A stretch of DNA of 64,000 nucleotides from Vulcanimicrobiota bacterium (GCA_003151115.1 PLWS01000005.1:186001-250000), one strand, 5' to 3'; shown: positions 18,292 to 27,177, numbered from the stretch's first letter. The notes: generated by a model from the sequence alone, not told the origin. Translations and numbers: made by a program.

Positions 18292-19049
18292 ATTGGATCG
18301 GGATGTTCACGCTCATGAAGCGCGAGATGGTGCGAAGCATCAAGATCATCAATCAAGTCATTTGGCCGCCGATGATCACGACCGCGCTCTACGTCTTCGT
18401 CTTCGGCGTGGCGCTTGGCAGCCGCGTTCACGCGCCGCACGGCATGTCGTATTCCGTGTTTCTGATTCCGGGCCTCATTATGCTGCAGGTCATCGACTCG
18501 TCGTACGGCGAGTGCAGCAGTTCGGTCTTTCAGGCGCGCTTCATGAATTGGATCCAGGAGATGCTGGTTGCGCCGATGTCGGCCTATGAAATCGTCTTCG
18601 GATACATTTTGGGCAGCATCGCGCGCGCGATGCTGATCGCCTGTCTCATCATGGGACTTGGGTTTGCGCTCGTGCATACGCTTCCGCGTGACTGGCCGCT
18701 GTATTTCGTGGTCATCATCGACGTCGGGCTGCTCTTCTCGGCGCTCGGCGTTATTTTCGGGTTGATGGCGGAAAAATTCGATCATCTAGCTGTGCTGACG
18801 ACGTTTGCGATAACGCCGCTGGTGTTTGTCGGAAGTGCGTTTACGCCGGCGCAGTTCTTGCCGCCGAGCATCCTGCGTTTCGAGTACCTCAATCCTATGT
18901 TTTATGCTATAGACGCTTTTCGTTACAGCTATACCAACGCGAGCTATCTACCGCTGTGGCTTTCGCTTACGGTCATCACGGGGCTGGCGGCCCTGTGTCT
19001 GGGGATCGCCCTAACCATGGCCGTAACCGGGTACAAGCTGCGCCTATGA
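18288..19049 (+). CDS. ABC-2 type exporter permease
   Basis: Membrane partner of the ATPase encoded just upstream, 253 residues with about six hydrophobic segments. The N-terminus MNWIGMFTLMKREMVRSIK and the late motif LVFVGSAFTPAQFLPPSIL followed by NPMFYAIDAFRYSYTN are typical of the ABC-2/NodJ-like group that exports polysaccharides, drugs or lipids. The ATG overlaps the ATPase stop (ATGA). With the ATPase it forms a minimal exporter; cargo unknown. Confidence 0.92.
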   Translation: MNWIGMFTLMKREMVRSIKIINQVIWPPMITTALYVFVFGVALGSRVHAPHGMSYSVFLIPGLIMLQVIDSSYGECSSSVFQARFMNWIQEMLVAPMSAYEIVFGYILGSIARAMLIACLIMGLGFALVHTLPRDWPLYFVVIIDVGLLFSALGVIFGLMAEKFDHLAVLTTFAITPLVFVGSAFTPAQFLPPSILRFEYLNPMFYAIDAFRYSYTNASYLPLWLSLTVITGLAALCLGIALTMAVTGYKLRL

Positions 19050-19083
19050 AGGACGGCTTTCGGGACGTTAGGAACGGCATTTC

Positions 19084-19305
19084 ATGGAAGTAAAACCGAC
19101 GTATCTCGGCACGATGATCGCGCTCGGCACGGCCGCGTTCGGCTTGATCGCCGCGCTGGCATGGAACAAGTTCATAACGGATATGATCGCGATGTTTCTC
19201 AAGCCGGGCTCGGGGATTTGGGCGGAACTCGCCTATGCGGTGATCATTACGATCGTAGCTATCCTCGTCATCCAGTCTCTGGGGCGCCTTGCCGAGCGTT
19301 CATGA
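19084..19305 (+). CDS. Small two-helix membrane protein, resembles DUF5654
   Basis: 73 residues with two hydrophobic helices: residues about 10-30 (MIALGTAAFGLIAALAWNKF) and 45-65 (ELAYAVIITIVAILVIQSL). The first helix with its AALAWN motif recalls the DUF5654 family, an assignment from memory. Function unknown. It is 34 bases downstream of the ABC permease, and its stop overlaps the next start (ATGA), so it is probably co-transcribed. Confidence 0.7.
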   Translation: MEVKPTYLGTMIALGTAAFGLIAALAWNKFITDMIAMFLKPGSGIWAELAYAVIITIVAILVIQSLGRLAERS

Positions 19306-19640
19306 TTTTTCTCGCGCTCGTTACCGTGCTGCTCTCACCGTGGAAGGGACCGTCGCTGCCGACGGCGCCGACGGGAAATTACGAAACGTCGTGGGTCATG
19401 ACGGTGCGCGGCGCGCCGCGCGCGCGAGTGGAGTTGAGAGCGGACGGCGTGGCGCAGGGCTGGGTGGCCTCATTTTGCACGCCCCGCCTGTGCGCGCCGT
19501 TTCACACGATCGCCACGCTCGATGGTAAGGGCGTCGCGCGCTACCAGTTTAGTTTGATCCGCACCGATCCGAAGGCGGTCGCTCATACCCGTGCGAGCAT
19601 CCTCGCGAATAACCAGATGGTGGCCGCCGCCGCTCGCTAA
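19302..19640 (+). CDS. Small secreted protein of unknown function
   Basis: 112 residues. The N-terminal hydrophobic stretch MIFLALVTVLLSPWKGPSLP looks like a signal peptide, with a small beta-rich domain after it. Two Cys close together (FCTPRLC) could form a disulfide outside the cytoplasm. The start ATG overlaps the stop of the upstream small membrane gene. Convergent with the MBL gene; the ends overlap by 4 bases. No family recognised. Confidence 0.6.
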   Translation: MIFLALVTVLLSPWKGPSLPTAPTGNYETSWVMTVRGAPRARVELRADGVAQGWVASFCTPRLCAPFHTIATLDGKGVARYQFSLIRTDPKAVAHTRASILANNQMVAAAAR

Positions 19641-20455
19641 AAGAACGGGTTGTGCTCTTTCTCCCAAGCGACTTTGCTTGGCGGACCGTGGCCGGGCATG
19701 AGCACGGTGTCTTCGGGAAGCGTAAATATTTTCGAGCGGACACTGTTTAGGATATCTTCATAGGTCGAAGCGTCGCCATAAGCGCCGCCGACGCTGCCCG
19801 CAAAAAGCGTGTCGCCCGTAAACAGCGTGGACTTAAAAAGATAAGAAGATGAGCCGTCGGTGTGGCCGGGCGTATGCAGCAGCCGGATGCGGATGTCGCC
19901 GAAAGGCACTTCCTCGCCGTCTTTGACGAGCAGCGCCGAGCTTGCGAGCGATCCGATCGCTTGAACGTCTGCGCGATGCATGACGATTTTCGCGTGCGGA
20001 AAATTCGCGGCAACATCGGCCGTCGCGTCGCAATGGTCGGCGTGCTTGTGGGTGACGAAGATGTACTCCAAGTGGTAAGCGCCGTCGCGCAGGATGCGCA
20101 GCAGGTTGCCCGGGATGCCGGCCGGATCGACGAGCGCGGCACGTTTTCCGCCGTCTAGAAAAAAGACGTAACCGTTGCTCGGGTGCGGGTGCTGCGGATG
20201 ATGCCGTACGTCGGGCAGCGAGATGTGCTCGGGGTGCCACCGTTGGGCCGCCGTGTCGGCGAGTTTCCCAGGGTCGAGCCGCAGGGGCACTGCCAGGGCT
20301 CGCGCCTGCGCGTCGTCCGGCAGGCTGCGTCCGCGGCGCCAATCCTCGATCTCGCTCGCCTGGAGCCCCGTGGCGCCGGCCAGCGCGTTCGCCGTGGCGT
20401 GCGTCCCCTGCATCGCCTTGGTTAGAACGTCGCCGAATTCGTCCTCGAGCGCCAT
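19637..20455 (-). CDS. MBL-fold metallohydrolase with N-terminal HTH-like domain
   Basis: Residues about 85-272 are a metallo-beta-lactamase fold hydrolase: the zinc motif FVTHKHADHCDATADV, then IVMHRAD, LLHTPGHTDGSSSYLF, FTGDTLFAGSVGG and LPEDTVLMPGHG, like glyoxalase-II/persulfide dioxygenase relatives. Residues 1-65 are unusual: ANALAGATGLQASEIEDWRR followed by GRSLPDDAQARALAVPL matches the helix-turn-helix pattern of Cro/XRE-type repressors. ATG 20455 gives the N-terminus MALEDEFGD; a longer frame exists but looks spurious. The fusion suggests either DNA or protein binding by the N-domain, or a structural helical cap. Substrate unknown. Confidence 0.85.
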   Translation of the reverse strand: MALEDEFGDVLTKAMQGTHATANALAGATGLQASEIEDWRRGRSLPDDAQARALAVPLRLDPGKLADTAAQRWHPEHISLPDVRHHPQHPHPSNGYVFFLDGGKRAALVDPAGIPGNLLRILRDGAYHLEYIFVTHKHADHCDATADVAANFPHAKIVMHRADVQAIGSLASSALLVKDGEEVPFGDIRIRLLHTPGHTDGSSSYLFKSTLFTGDTLFAGSVGGAYGDASTYEDILNSVRSKIFTLPEDTVLMPGHGPPSKVAWEKEHNPFF

Positions 20456-20532
20456 CGAAATCGGCTTCTGCGCGCCTGCCGCCGCCGCCCGTCGCAACCG
20501 GAGCGGGCCCGCGCCCGGTCGAAGCGAGCGGC

Positions 20533-21471
20533 ATGGAACGCGTCATCATCATCGGCTCCGGTCCCGCGGGGCTCACGGCTGCGATTTACGCCGCGCGCGC
20601 AAATTTGCGCCCGTTGGTGCTGGCCGGCGGCATGTACGGCGGGCAGCTGATGCTGACGACCGAGGTGGAGAACTATCCGGGCTTTCCCGACGGCATCATG
20701 GGACCCGATCTGATGATCAAGTTTCGCGAACAGGCCGAACGCTTCGGCGCGCGCATCGAAAACGTCGACGTGGTGTCGGTCGATTTTAACAAATGTCCGC
20801 TCGAGGTCACCACGGCGGAGGCGACGTTCAAAGGGAAGAGCGTGATCGTCGCGACCGGCGCGAACGCGCGCTGGCTCAACGTTCCCGGCGAAGAGAAATT
20901 GCGCGGACGCGGTATTTCGACGTGCGCGACCTGCGACGGCGCATTTTTCCGCGAGAAGCACATCGTCGTCGTGGGCGGCGGCGATTCGGCGATGGAAGAG
21001 GCGCTCTTCCTGACGCGCTTCGGTTATAAAGTCACCGTCATTCACCGCCGCGACACGCTGCGCGCGAGCAAAATCATGGCCGACCGCGCTTTCGGGCACG
21101 ACAAGATATCGTTTATTTGGAATACAGCGGTGGAAGAAGCGATCGGCGAGGAAAAACTGCGGGCCCTCAAATTGCGGAACCTCGCGGACGGAACGCGCAG
21201 CGAACTCGAGGCGGATGCGCTTTTCATCGCGATCGGTCACGATCCGAATACGGGCATATTCAAAGGGCAGCTCGAGCTGGACGCGATGGGGTACATCGCT
21301 TCACCCGACGGCGTCTCGACCAACATCGAAGGCGTCTTTGTCGCGGGCGACGTCAACGATATCCGCTACAAGCAAGCCGTCACCGCTGCTGGCGCGGGCT
21401 GCCGCGCAGCGATGGACGCGGAAAAATACCTCGAGGCACTCGAATTTCCGATCGAAGAAGCTATAGCGTAA
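20533..21471 (+). CDS. trxB: Thioredoxin reductase
   Basis: NADPH-dependent FAD enzyme reducing thioredoxin, 312 residues. FAD loop IIGSGPAGLTAAIYAARA at the N-terminus, the redox-active pair in STCATCDGAFF (Cys-x-x-Cys), NADPH loop VVGGGDSAMEEALFL, HRRDTLRASKIM, and the C-terminal FAD motif VFVAGDVNDIRYKQAVTAAGAGC. Length and motif order are canonical. It is divergent from the HTH-MBL gene with 77 bases between starts. It would supply reductant to thioredoxins and through them to peroxiredoxins. Confidence 0.96.
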   Translation: MERVIIIGSGPAGLTAAIYAARANLRPLVLAGGMYGGQLMLTTEVENYPGFPDGIMGPDLMIKFREQAERFGARIENVDVVSVDFNKCPLEVTTAEATFKGKSVIVATGANARWLNVPGEEKLRGRGISTCATCDGAFFREKHIVVVGGGDSAMEEALFLTRFGYKVTVIHRRDTLRASKIMADRAFGHDKISFIWNTAVEEAIGEEKLRALKLRNLADGTRSELEADALFIAIGHDPNTGIFKGQLELDAMGYIASPDGVSTNIEGVFVAGDVNDIRYKQAVTAAGAGCRAAMDAEKYLEALEFPIEEAIA

Positions 21472-21502
21472 AGTCTAGCGGCGTGCTGTCGAAATCGTAT
21501 TG

Positions 21503-21859
21503 TTAGGACGTTTTAGTGCGAGACTCTAGAGTCTCGGGCTGGTAATCTTCGTCAATCTCGTTGTATTCGATTTCCTCGATAATCGCCGAGCCTACTACTT
21601 TGGCTCCCTCCTGCAGAGTAAAGCGTATGCCGACGAAAAGAGCTTCGCACACCTCGCGATACCCGTAGATGCCAAAGCGTGCCCGCTTCGTTTCACCCGG
21701 CGAAAAGGGCCAGTCGGTTTCTTTCAGTTCTCCCATTCCCCATAACTGATCTTGCAGATCCGCGGCATGAAACCGAAAGTCCGGCCTGTAGGAAGGCCCG
21801 GTCAAGGGAGTCTTTCGGCCTTTTGCATCCAGATGAACGGTCGCCCAGAATGCTATCAT
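21503..21859 (-). CDS. Free-standing EF-Tu domain III-like protein
   Basis: 118 residues aligning end to end with the third beta-barrel domain of elongation factor Tu. The segment GRKTPLTGPSYRPDFRFHAA parallels the GGRxTPFFxGYRPQFYFRTT signature, PGETKRARF parallels PGDN, and EALFVGIRFTLQEGAKVVGS parallels the MEEGLRFAIREGGRTVGAG strand pair. No GTPase domain or P-loop is present and no space for one exists. Function unknown; it may bind tRNA, EF-Ts or another EF-Tu partner. It starts one base before the stop of the upstream secreted-protein gene on the same strand. The tail is acidic. Confidence 0.7.
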   Translation of the reverse strand: MIAFWATVHLDAKGRKTPLTGPSYRPDFRFHAADLQDQLWGMGELKETDWPFSPGETKRARFGIYGYREVCEALFVGIRFTLQEGAKVVGSAIIEEIEYNEIDEDYQPETLESRTKTS

Positions 21860-22414
21860 CTATTGCCAGAGGGTCGTCACGAACATCGAGCGCGCGCCCT
21901 TTACCGTCATCGGTCCGCTCGGTGTTCCACACTGCGCCATGAATGTCGTGGGCCATTTCGCGCTGGCCGCCGGGACCGTGCACACCAAATTTCCCGAACA
22001 ATAGTACGGGTAATTCCCGACGACCGTCCCGGTGCCGGCGTTGCACATGATGCCGCTGCCGCCCGCGACTTGGAAGCGCCAGGGTTTTGCGGCGCTCTTG
22101 GGGTTCGCTTGGGGTAAGGGCTTCGTGAGGTTTATGATGACGCCCTTATTCGCGGCGACGTTTTGCGGACAGGCGACGGTCTTCGCCGACAGTTTGAAAC
22201 ACGGATCCATGATCGTGTTGCCGATCATGCAGCGGAACGCGTCGAAGCGCGACGAAGCGATGGAGCTCGTCCAGCAATAGCCCGGGACCGGTTTTCCTTT
22301 CATGCCGGACGCGGCGTAGCTGACCACTTTCGTTGGACCGGGGTAACCCATTGCCGGCGCCGCTGCGAAGCTCGCCAGAGAAAAAATAATTGCAACTGAA
22401 ATGACTTGTTTCAT
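21860..22414 (-). CDS. Secreted Cys-containing protein of unknown function
   Basis: 184 residues. A clear signal peptide (MKQVISVAIIFSLASFAAAP) is followed by a mature domain with about seven Cys (YCWTS, FRCMIG, DPCFKL, VACPQN, IMCNAG, YYCSG, LVCTVP, AQCGTP), presumably paired outside the cytoplasm. The ATG at 22414 is 6-7 bases after AAGGA. A much longer in-frame extension runs back through a repeat and was rejected. It is immediately followed by the EF-Tu-domain-III-like gene (no spacer). No family recognised. Confidence 0.75.
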   Translation of the reverse strand: MKQVISVAIIFSLASFAAAPAMGYPGPTKVVSYAASGMKGKPVPGYCWTSSIASSRFDAFRCMIGNTIMDPCFKLSAKTVACPQNVAANKGVIINLTKPLPQANPKSAAKPWRFQVAGGSGIMCNAGTGTVVGNYPYYCSGNLVCTVPAASAKWPTTFMAQCGTPSGPMTVKGARSMFVTTLWQ

Positions 22415-22470
22415 GAACGTTCCTTTAATGCGGCTCTCGTCTTGCGCGCATTCTGCGCGCCGCTCGAGCG

Positions 22471-22510
22471 CCCTTCGACTGGCGCGCTCACGCGCGCCGC
22501 TCAGGATGAC
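22471..22510 (+). repeat. REP-like palindromic element, copy 1
   Basis: Bounded by CCCTTCGAC and GCTCAGGATGAC with an internal hairpin GGCGCG/CGCGCC. The same boundaries recur at 30595, 38257, 38308 and 48767. It lies in the gap between the secreted-protein gene and the epimerase gene. Confidence 0.75.
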
Positions 22511-22512
22511 AA

Positions 22513-23355
22513 CTAGGAAACCAGATTCGCGAGTGCTGATTCGAGCGTTGGATACGTAAACCGGAAGCCTTCCGACAGCGCGCGTTCCGGGAGAACGCAC
22601 TGACCTTGCAGCGCCATGTCCGCCGCCTCGCCAAGCACCATTTTTAATGCGAACTTCGGCACGGGAAGCGCGGCCGGGCGGTGCAGCGTTTGCCCGAGCG
22701 CTTCGGTGAATTCCTTATTTCGCACAGGGTTGGGAGCGGTTCCATTGATGGCGCCGTCGAGCTTGTCGATTGCGAGCAAGTAGAGATCGACGAGATCGTC
22801 GATGTGGATCCAGGAGTACCACTGCTTGCCGCTTCCGAGACGGCCGCCGGTGCCGGTTTTGAAGATCGGCAGAACCCGCTCGAGTACTCCGCCGTCTCGT
22901 CCGAGCGCCAAGCCGTTGCGGACCCACGCGACACGCATGCCGTACTCGCGACCGCGCTGCGCGACGGTCTCCCATTCGACGCAAACCTGCGCCAAGAAAT
23001 CCATTCCCGGCGGACTGCTCTCGGTGAATTTGTCCTCTTCGCTGGTTCCATAATAGCCAATCGCGGACGCGCTGATGTAGGCTTGAGGTTTGGGTTCGAC
23101 GTGAGCGAGGGCGTCAAAGAACTTCGAAGGCGTGGTGGTGCGGCTTTCGCGGATGCGGTGTTTGACTTCGGCGTTCCAGCGCTGCGCGATCGGCTCGCCG
23201 GCAAGGTTCACCAGCGCATCCATTCCGCCGGCCGCGGCCGCCGCGGCATGCGGTTCGCGCATCGAGGTCACACGCACGTCGTCGCCGCGCGTTCGCAAGG
23301 CGGCCACGAGATGGCTGCCGATGAAGCCGCTAGCGCCGAAGACGGCAATGCGCAT
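22513..23355 (-). CDS. TIGR01777-type NAD-dependent epimerase/dehydratase (extended SDR)
   Basis: 280 residues. The Rossmann start is MRIAVFGASGFIGSHLVAAL, and the family region ALVNLAGEPIAQRWNAEVKH is followed by SASAIGYYG with the Tyr of the SDR site. The C-terminal DUF1731-like tail is present (ALPVPKFALKMVLGEAADM, ERALSEGFRFTYPTLESAL). The substrate is unknown in this family; relatives are cell-division-inhibitor SulA-like by old naming only. The start ATG 23355 overlaps the glcE stop by one base, so it closes a long operon. An upstream in-frame extension into glcE is not credible. Confidence 0.9.
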   Translation of the reverse strand: MRIAVFGASGFIGSHLVAALRTRGDDVRVTSMREPHAAAAAAGGMDALVNLAGEPIAQRWNAEVKHRIRESRTTTPSKFFDALAHVEPKPQAYISASAIGYYGTSEEDKFTESSPPGMDFLAQVCVEWETVAQRGREYGMRVAWVRNGLALGRDGGVLERVLPIFKTGTGGRLGSGKQWYSWIHIDDLVDLYLLAIDKLDGAINGTAPNPVRNKEFTEALGQTLHRPAALPVPKFALKMVLGEAADMALQGQCVLPERALSEGFRFTYPTLESALANLVS

Positions 23356-24584
23356 CAAATTCCGCCTATGAATCTCCCTGGATTGAGCGTTCCATGAGGA
23401 TCGAAGCGCGCCTTCATGGCGCGCATCTTTTCGATCGCGGGCGGCACCGCGCCCCACGCTTCGAACGACGCACGCGCGGCGGAGTCGCCGGCGACGATGC
23501 TGCAGCGCGGTTCCAGCTCGCGCAGTTCGGCGTGGCACGCTTCGAGTTTTGCAGCAAAATGCGCCGCGTCGCGTTCGCTCGCGCGAACGAACACGTCGCC
23601 GTTCATTACGTCGAATAGGACGTCGGTAAAAAGCTCGTGCCGGTTACACGCATCGCGCATGCGTACCGCGCGTTCCTCGACGGCTCCCGGCGAACCGAAG
23701 AGGCGGTAGGTGATCGAACGCCCACGTTTGTTGACGATGCAGGCGTCGATCGTACGGTCGAGACTTTCGGCCGCACCGGTATCGACGATCGACGTCTCGG
23801 GAACGCCGGCCTTGCCGAGCGCCGAGCGTGTATCGAGCGTGGCGCGTTCGAGCAATTCTTCGGTACCTTCGAAATAGAGCAGCACGCGGCCGTCGATGTC
23901 GTCGGTGCCGTCGACGTTCTTTCCAAAACCTTCGACACAAAAAGCCGCCGCAGGCGGAACGACGAGCGACGCGATCCGTTCGATCGCGCGGGAGCGGGTC
24001 GCTTCAGGCAGCGGCGCGACCAGCGCCCGGCGCTTTTTGGGAAGCGGCAGCGTTTTAAAGTTGAGTTGCGTGAAGATCGCGAGCGTCCCGAAAGAGCCGA
24101 TATAGAGTTTGCTCATGTCGTAGCCGCTGACGTTTTTTACGACCATGCCGCCGGCATTGGCCAGCGTGCCGTCGGCGAGCGCAACCTGCGAACCGATCAC
24201 GAAGTCGCGCGCGCGTCCGTACATGTGTCGCCGCGGTCCGGGCCAGCCTGACGCGAGCGAGCCGCCGATGGTGGCCTTCTTGCGCAGTGGAACGTCAATG
24301 GGAACGAATTGGCCGTGCGCGCCGAGCACGGCGTTGAGTTGGGCCACCCGCACGCCGCTTTGCGCCGAGCACGTGAGGTCGTGATATTCGTGCGCCAGGA
24401 TCGCATGCAGGCTTGTGGTGATCAGCGAAACGTCGGCGCGCGGAAGAACCGGTCCCATGCCGCTCAGCGTCTTGCCGCCTTCGACCGAGACTTTCAAGCC
24501 TTCGCGATCGCAGCGCTCCAGCGTTTCACGCAGGGCATCGAGCGACTTCGGTACGACTTTGTCTGAAACGGTGGTCGCGATCAT
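23355..24584 (-). CDS. glcE: FAD-binding oxidase, glycolate oxidase GlcE-like subunit
   Basis: FAD-binding PCMH-type flavoprotein, 409 residues. The FAD domain has VSVEGGKTLSGMGP, DLTCSAQSGVRVAQLNAVL, the motif RKKATIGGSLASGWPGPRR and GGMVVKNVSGYDMSKLYIG, which is a strong GlcE match. In glycolate oxidase, GlcE works with GlcD and the iron-sulfur subunit GlcF to oxidise glycolate or D-lactate and pass electrons to the quinone pool. glcD is directly upstream with a 4-base overlap, but no glcF is seen here. Confidence 0.88.
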   Translation of the reverse strand: MIATTVSDKVVPKSLDALRETLERCDREGLKVSVEGGKTLSGMGPVLPRADVSLITTSLHAILAHEYHDLTCSAQSGVRVAQLNAVLGAHGQFVPIDVPLRKKATIGGSLASGWPGPRRHMYGRARDFVIGSQVALADGTLANAGGMVVKNVSGYDMSKLYIGSFGTLAIFTQLNFKTLPLPKKRRALVAPLPEATRSRAIERIASLVVPPAAAFCVEGFGKNVDGTDDIDGRVLLYFEGTEELLERATLDTRSALGKAGVPETSIVDTGAAESLDRTIDACIVNKRGRSITYRLFGSPGAVEERAVRMRDACNRHELFTDVLFDVMNGDVFVRASERDAAHFAAKLEACHAELRELEPRCSIVAGDSAARASFEAWGAVPPAIEKMRAMKARFDPHGTLNPGRFIGGI

Positions 24585-25960
24585 GCGACTTCCGCGCAGC
24601 CGACGCCGGCCGGAAAGATCTTTTCGGGGTTGAGGTTGCGCCGCGGATCGAAAACCTCCCGCACGCGCGACATCGTCGCGAGATCGTCGGTTGAGAAGAT
24701 ACGCCTGAGCGTATCGCGTTTTTCGTACCCGATGCCGTGTTCGCCGCTGATCGTGCCGCCTAGGTCGACGGCCGCCTTCAAAATCTCGTTGCCCGCTTCG
24801 ATGACGGCGGCGACTTGCTTGGGGTCGCCCCGATCGTAGAGCAGCAGCGGATGCAGATTTCCGTCACCGGCGTGAAAAACGTTGCCCGCGATAATCCCTT
24901 GCGGCGCACACGCATCTTCGACCGCTTGCAACGCCTGCGGGAGTTTCGTGCGCGGAACTACCACGTCTTGAATATAGTAGTTTGGTGCAAGGCGTCCCGT
25001 TGCGCCGAGCGCACCTTTGCGTCCCGCCCACAGCGCGTCGCGTTCGGCCTGCGATTTTGCGGCCCGCCACGTAGTCGCGCTGTTTTCTTTCATCACGCGG
25101 CGGATCTCGTTTTCGTGCAAATTCATCTCGTCTTCGAAGCCGGCGCTTTCGATTAACAGCACGGCCGCCGCGTCGGTGGGGTAGCCGGCGTGAAAGGCCG
25201 CTTCGATTGGCGGGAGCATGACGCGGTCGAGCATCTCGAGCGCAGTCGGAATGATGCCCGCACCGATGATTCCGGTCACGGCGGCCGAGGCGGCGTTGAT
25301 GTCGTCGAATGCCGCCAGCCACACGCGAACCGTTTCGGGCTGGCGCAGCAAACGCACCCACGCCGAGCAGACGATCGCGAGCGTGCCTTCGCTGCCGACG
25401 AGCACGCCGGTCAGGTCGTAGCCGACGTCGTCGAGCGATGTCGTCGTTACGTCGCCGTTTTCGTCGACGATTTCGAGTGCGAGAATGTGATTGACCGTCG
25501 TGCCATAGGAAAGACAGTGCGGTCCGCCCGCGTTGGTGCCGATGTTTCCGCCGATGGTCGAAACTTTTTGGGACGACGGATCGGGCGCGTAGAAGAGTCC
25601 CGAGGCCGCGACATGTTTGGAAAGATCGAGATTGATGAGGCCCGGCTGCACGCGCGCGCGACGGTTGCGCACGTCGACTTCGAGCACGCGGTTCATGCGT
25701 GAGAATGAGAATACGACGCCGCCGCGTGCCGGAATCGCGCCGCCGCACAGACCGGTGCCGGCACCGCGCGGAATGATTGGCTCGCCGCAGTCTTTGGCGA
25801 TTTTTACGGCGGCCGCGACTTCGCGCGTGTTAGCCGGCAGCACGACCGCTGCGGGAACGACGCCCTGCGAGTACGCATCGAAGGCGTAGACTGCGAGATC
25901 TTCAGCCTCGGTTTTAACCGCATCCGCCCCGAGCGCTTCGATGAGCCGCTGCTTCAGCAC
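24581..25960 (-). CDS. glcD: FAD-linked oxidase, glycolate oxidase GlcD-like subunit
   Basis: 459 residues. The FAD-binding domain begins with IIPRGAGTGLCGGAIPARG (about residue 60), and the pyrophosphate region VSTIGGNIGTNAGGPHCLSY is canonical. The FAD-oxidase C-terminal domain carries GNVFHAGDGNLHPLLLYD and ISGEHGIGYEKR, the conserved His/Glu region of the vanillyl-alcohol-oxidase superfamily. It acts as the catalytic flavoprotein for alpha-hydroxyacids such as glycolate or D-lactate; which one is not decidable. Followed by glcE (4-base overlap). Confidence 0.92.
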   Translation of the reverse strand: MLKQRLIEALGADAVKTEAEDLAVYAFDAYSQGVVPAAVVLPANTREVAAAVKIAKDCGEPIIPRGAGTGLCGGAIPARGGVVFSFSRMNRVLEVDVRNRRARVQPGLINLDLSKHVAASGLFYAPDPSSQKVSTIGGNIGTNAGGPHCLSYGTTVNHILALEIVDENGDVTTTSLDDVGYDLTGVLVGSEGTLAIVCSAWVRLLRQPETVRVWLAAFDDINAASAAVTGIIGAGIIPTALEMLDRVMLPPIEAAFHAGYPTDAAAVLLIESAGFEDEMNLHENEIRRVMKENSATTWRAAKSQAERDALWAGRKGALGATGRLAPNYYIQDVVVPRTKLPQALQAVEDACAPQGIIAGNVFHAGDGNLHPLLLYDRGDPKQVAAVIEAGNEILKAAVDLGGTISGEHGIGYEKRDTLRRIFSTDDLATMSRVREVFDPRRNLNPEKIFPAGVGCAEVA

Positions 25961-25971
25961 CGGCTAAGGGT

Positions 25972-27177
25972 TCAACGGTAGAGCAAATATTTCTGCCGTA
26001 CGGCCAGAAAGCGGCGCAGGGCGGGTTCCCATTGCGCCTCGATTTGCTGCGCCGAGCGTCCGGCTTGCAGCGCAGTCGCAAAAGTATCGGTTCCCCAGTC
26101 GATGGCGGTAGACTTAACGCTAACTTTGAGTACATCGGGCGAGACCGCGCGCACCGCGGTCGCGATTTCAACGGCGGTCCGCACCGACGGAAAGACCCTC
26201 GGATCGAAGACGTCGAGTTCAACGCCGGCGAGTTGCTTGCCGGTCAAGGCGCCGAAAAACGGCGACCAATAGGCCGGCCGGAAGTACACGCCCGGAATAT
26301 TGCGCGCGTTGAGTGCGCTCGCGAGTCCGTACGCATCGACATTTTCTCCGCCGACATACTTGAATGGCTTGGTGGTGCCGATGCCGCCGTTGAGGCCGAT
26401 GCTGTCGGTGAGTCCGGTGCACGGATAGACTTCGGCTGTGCTCCATTCGGGAATGTTCGGCGACGTTTGCACCCATTGCAGGCCCGTGTCGGGCCACAGC
26501 ATCGAGCGTTTCCAGCCCTGCATTTTTATGACGCGTAAATTGGCGCCGATGCCGAATTGGTTGTTGAAGAGGCGCGCGAGTTCGCCGACGGTCATGCCGT
26601 GGCGCATTGGAATCGGATAGAGTCCGATGAACGACTTAAATGCCGGATCGAGGACCGGGCCTTCAACCATCGTGCCGCCGATTGGATTGGGGCGATCGAG
26701 CACCCAAATCTCTTTGCCGAATTGTTTGGCGGCCTGCATCGCGTACGCCATTGTCGAGACGTATGTGTATGGCCGCGCGCCGACGTCTTGGATGTCGAAA
26801 AGCAGCACGTCCACTCCGGCGAGCATCTGTGCGTTCGGATGTTTCTGCTCGCCGTACAAACTATACACCGGCAATCCGGTGCGCGGATCGATGTACGAAG
26901 CGACGTACGCGCCCGCCGCGCGATCGCCGCGCAGTCCGTGTTCGGGCGAATAGATCGCTTTCAGGCAGATGTTTGGATTAGCTTTGATCGCATCGACGAT
27001 ATTGACCAGATGCGACGTCACGCCGGTTTGATTCGTGATCACACCGACGCACTTGCCCGCGAGATCGCGCCACGCGCTCTGTAAAAAGACTTCGTCGCCG
27101 AGTGTAACGCGCGCCGGCGGCGGCGTTGTGCTGAGCAAGGCTGCGGCGAGCGCTCCGGCCAGGAGTGCCTTAAGCAA
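25972..27177 (-). CDS. DUF1343/NamZ-like exo-beta-N-acetylmuramidase, secreted
   Basis: 401 residues with a signal peptide (MLKALLAGALAAALLST). The body matches the NamZ family, which removes terminal N-acetylmuramic acid from peptidoglycan fragments: GVITNQTGVTSHLVNIVDAI, YSPEHGLRGDRAAGAYV, DVLLFDIQDVGARPYTYVST, VLDRPNPIGGTMVEGP and RHGMTVGELARLFN. It probably acts in the periplasm in wall turnover. The start overlaps the mqnD stop by 8 bases. Function by family (DUF1343 renamed NamZ); not demonstrated here. Confidence 0.9.
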   Translation of the reverse strand: MLKALLAGALAAALLSTTPPPARVTLGDEVFLQSAWRDLAGKCVGVITNQTGVTSHLVNIVDAIKANPNICLKAIYSPEHGLRGDRAAGAYVASYIDPRTGLPVYSLYGEQKHPNAQMLAGVDVLLFDIQDVGARPYTYVSTMAYAMQAAKQFGKEIWVLDRPNPIGGTMVEGPVLDPAFKSFIGLYPIPMRHGMTVGELARLFNNQFGIGANLRVIKMQGWKRSMLWPDTGLQWVQTSPNIPEWSTAEVYPCTGLTDSIGLNGGIGTTKPFKYVGGENVDAYGLASALNARNIPGVYFRPAYWSPFFGALTGKQLAGVELDVFDPRVFPSVRTAVEIATAVRAVSPDVLKVSVKSTAIDWGTDTFATALQAGRSAQQIEAQWEPALRRFLAVRQKYLLYR

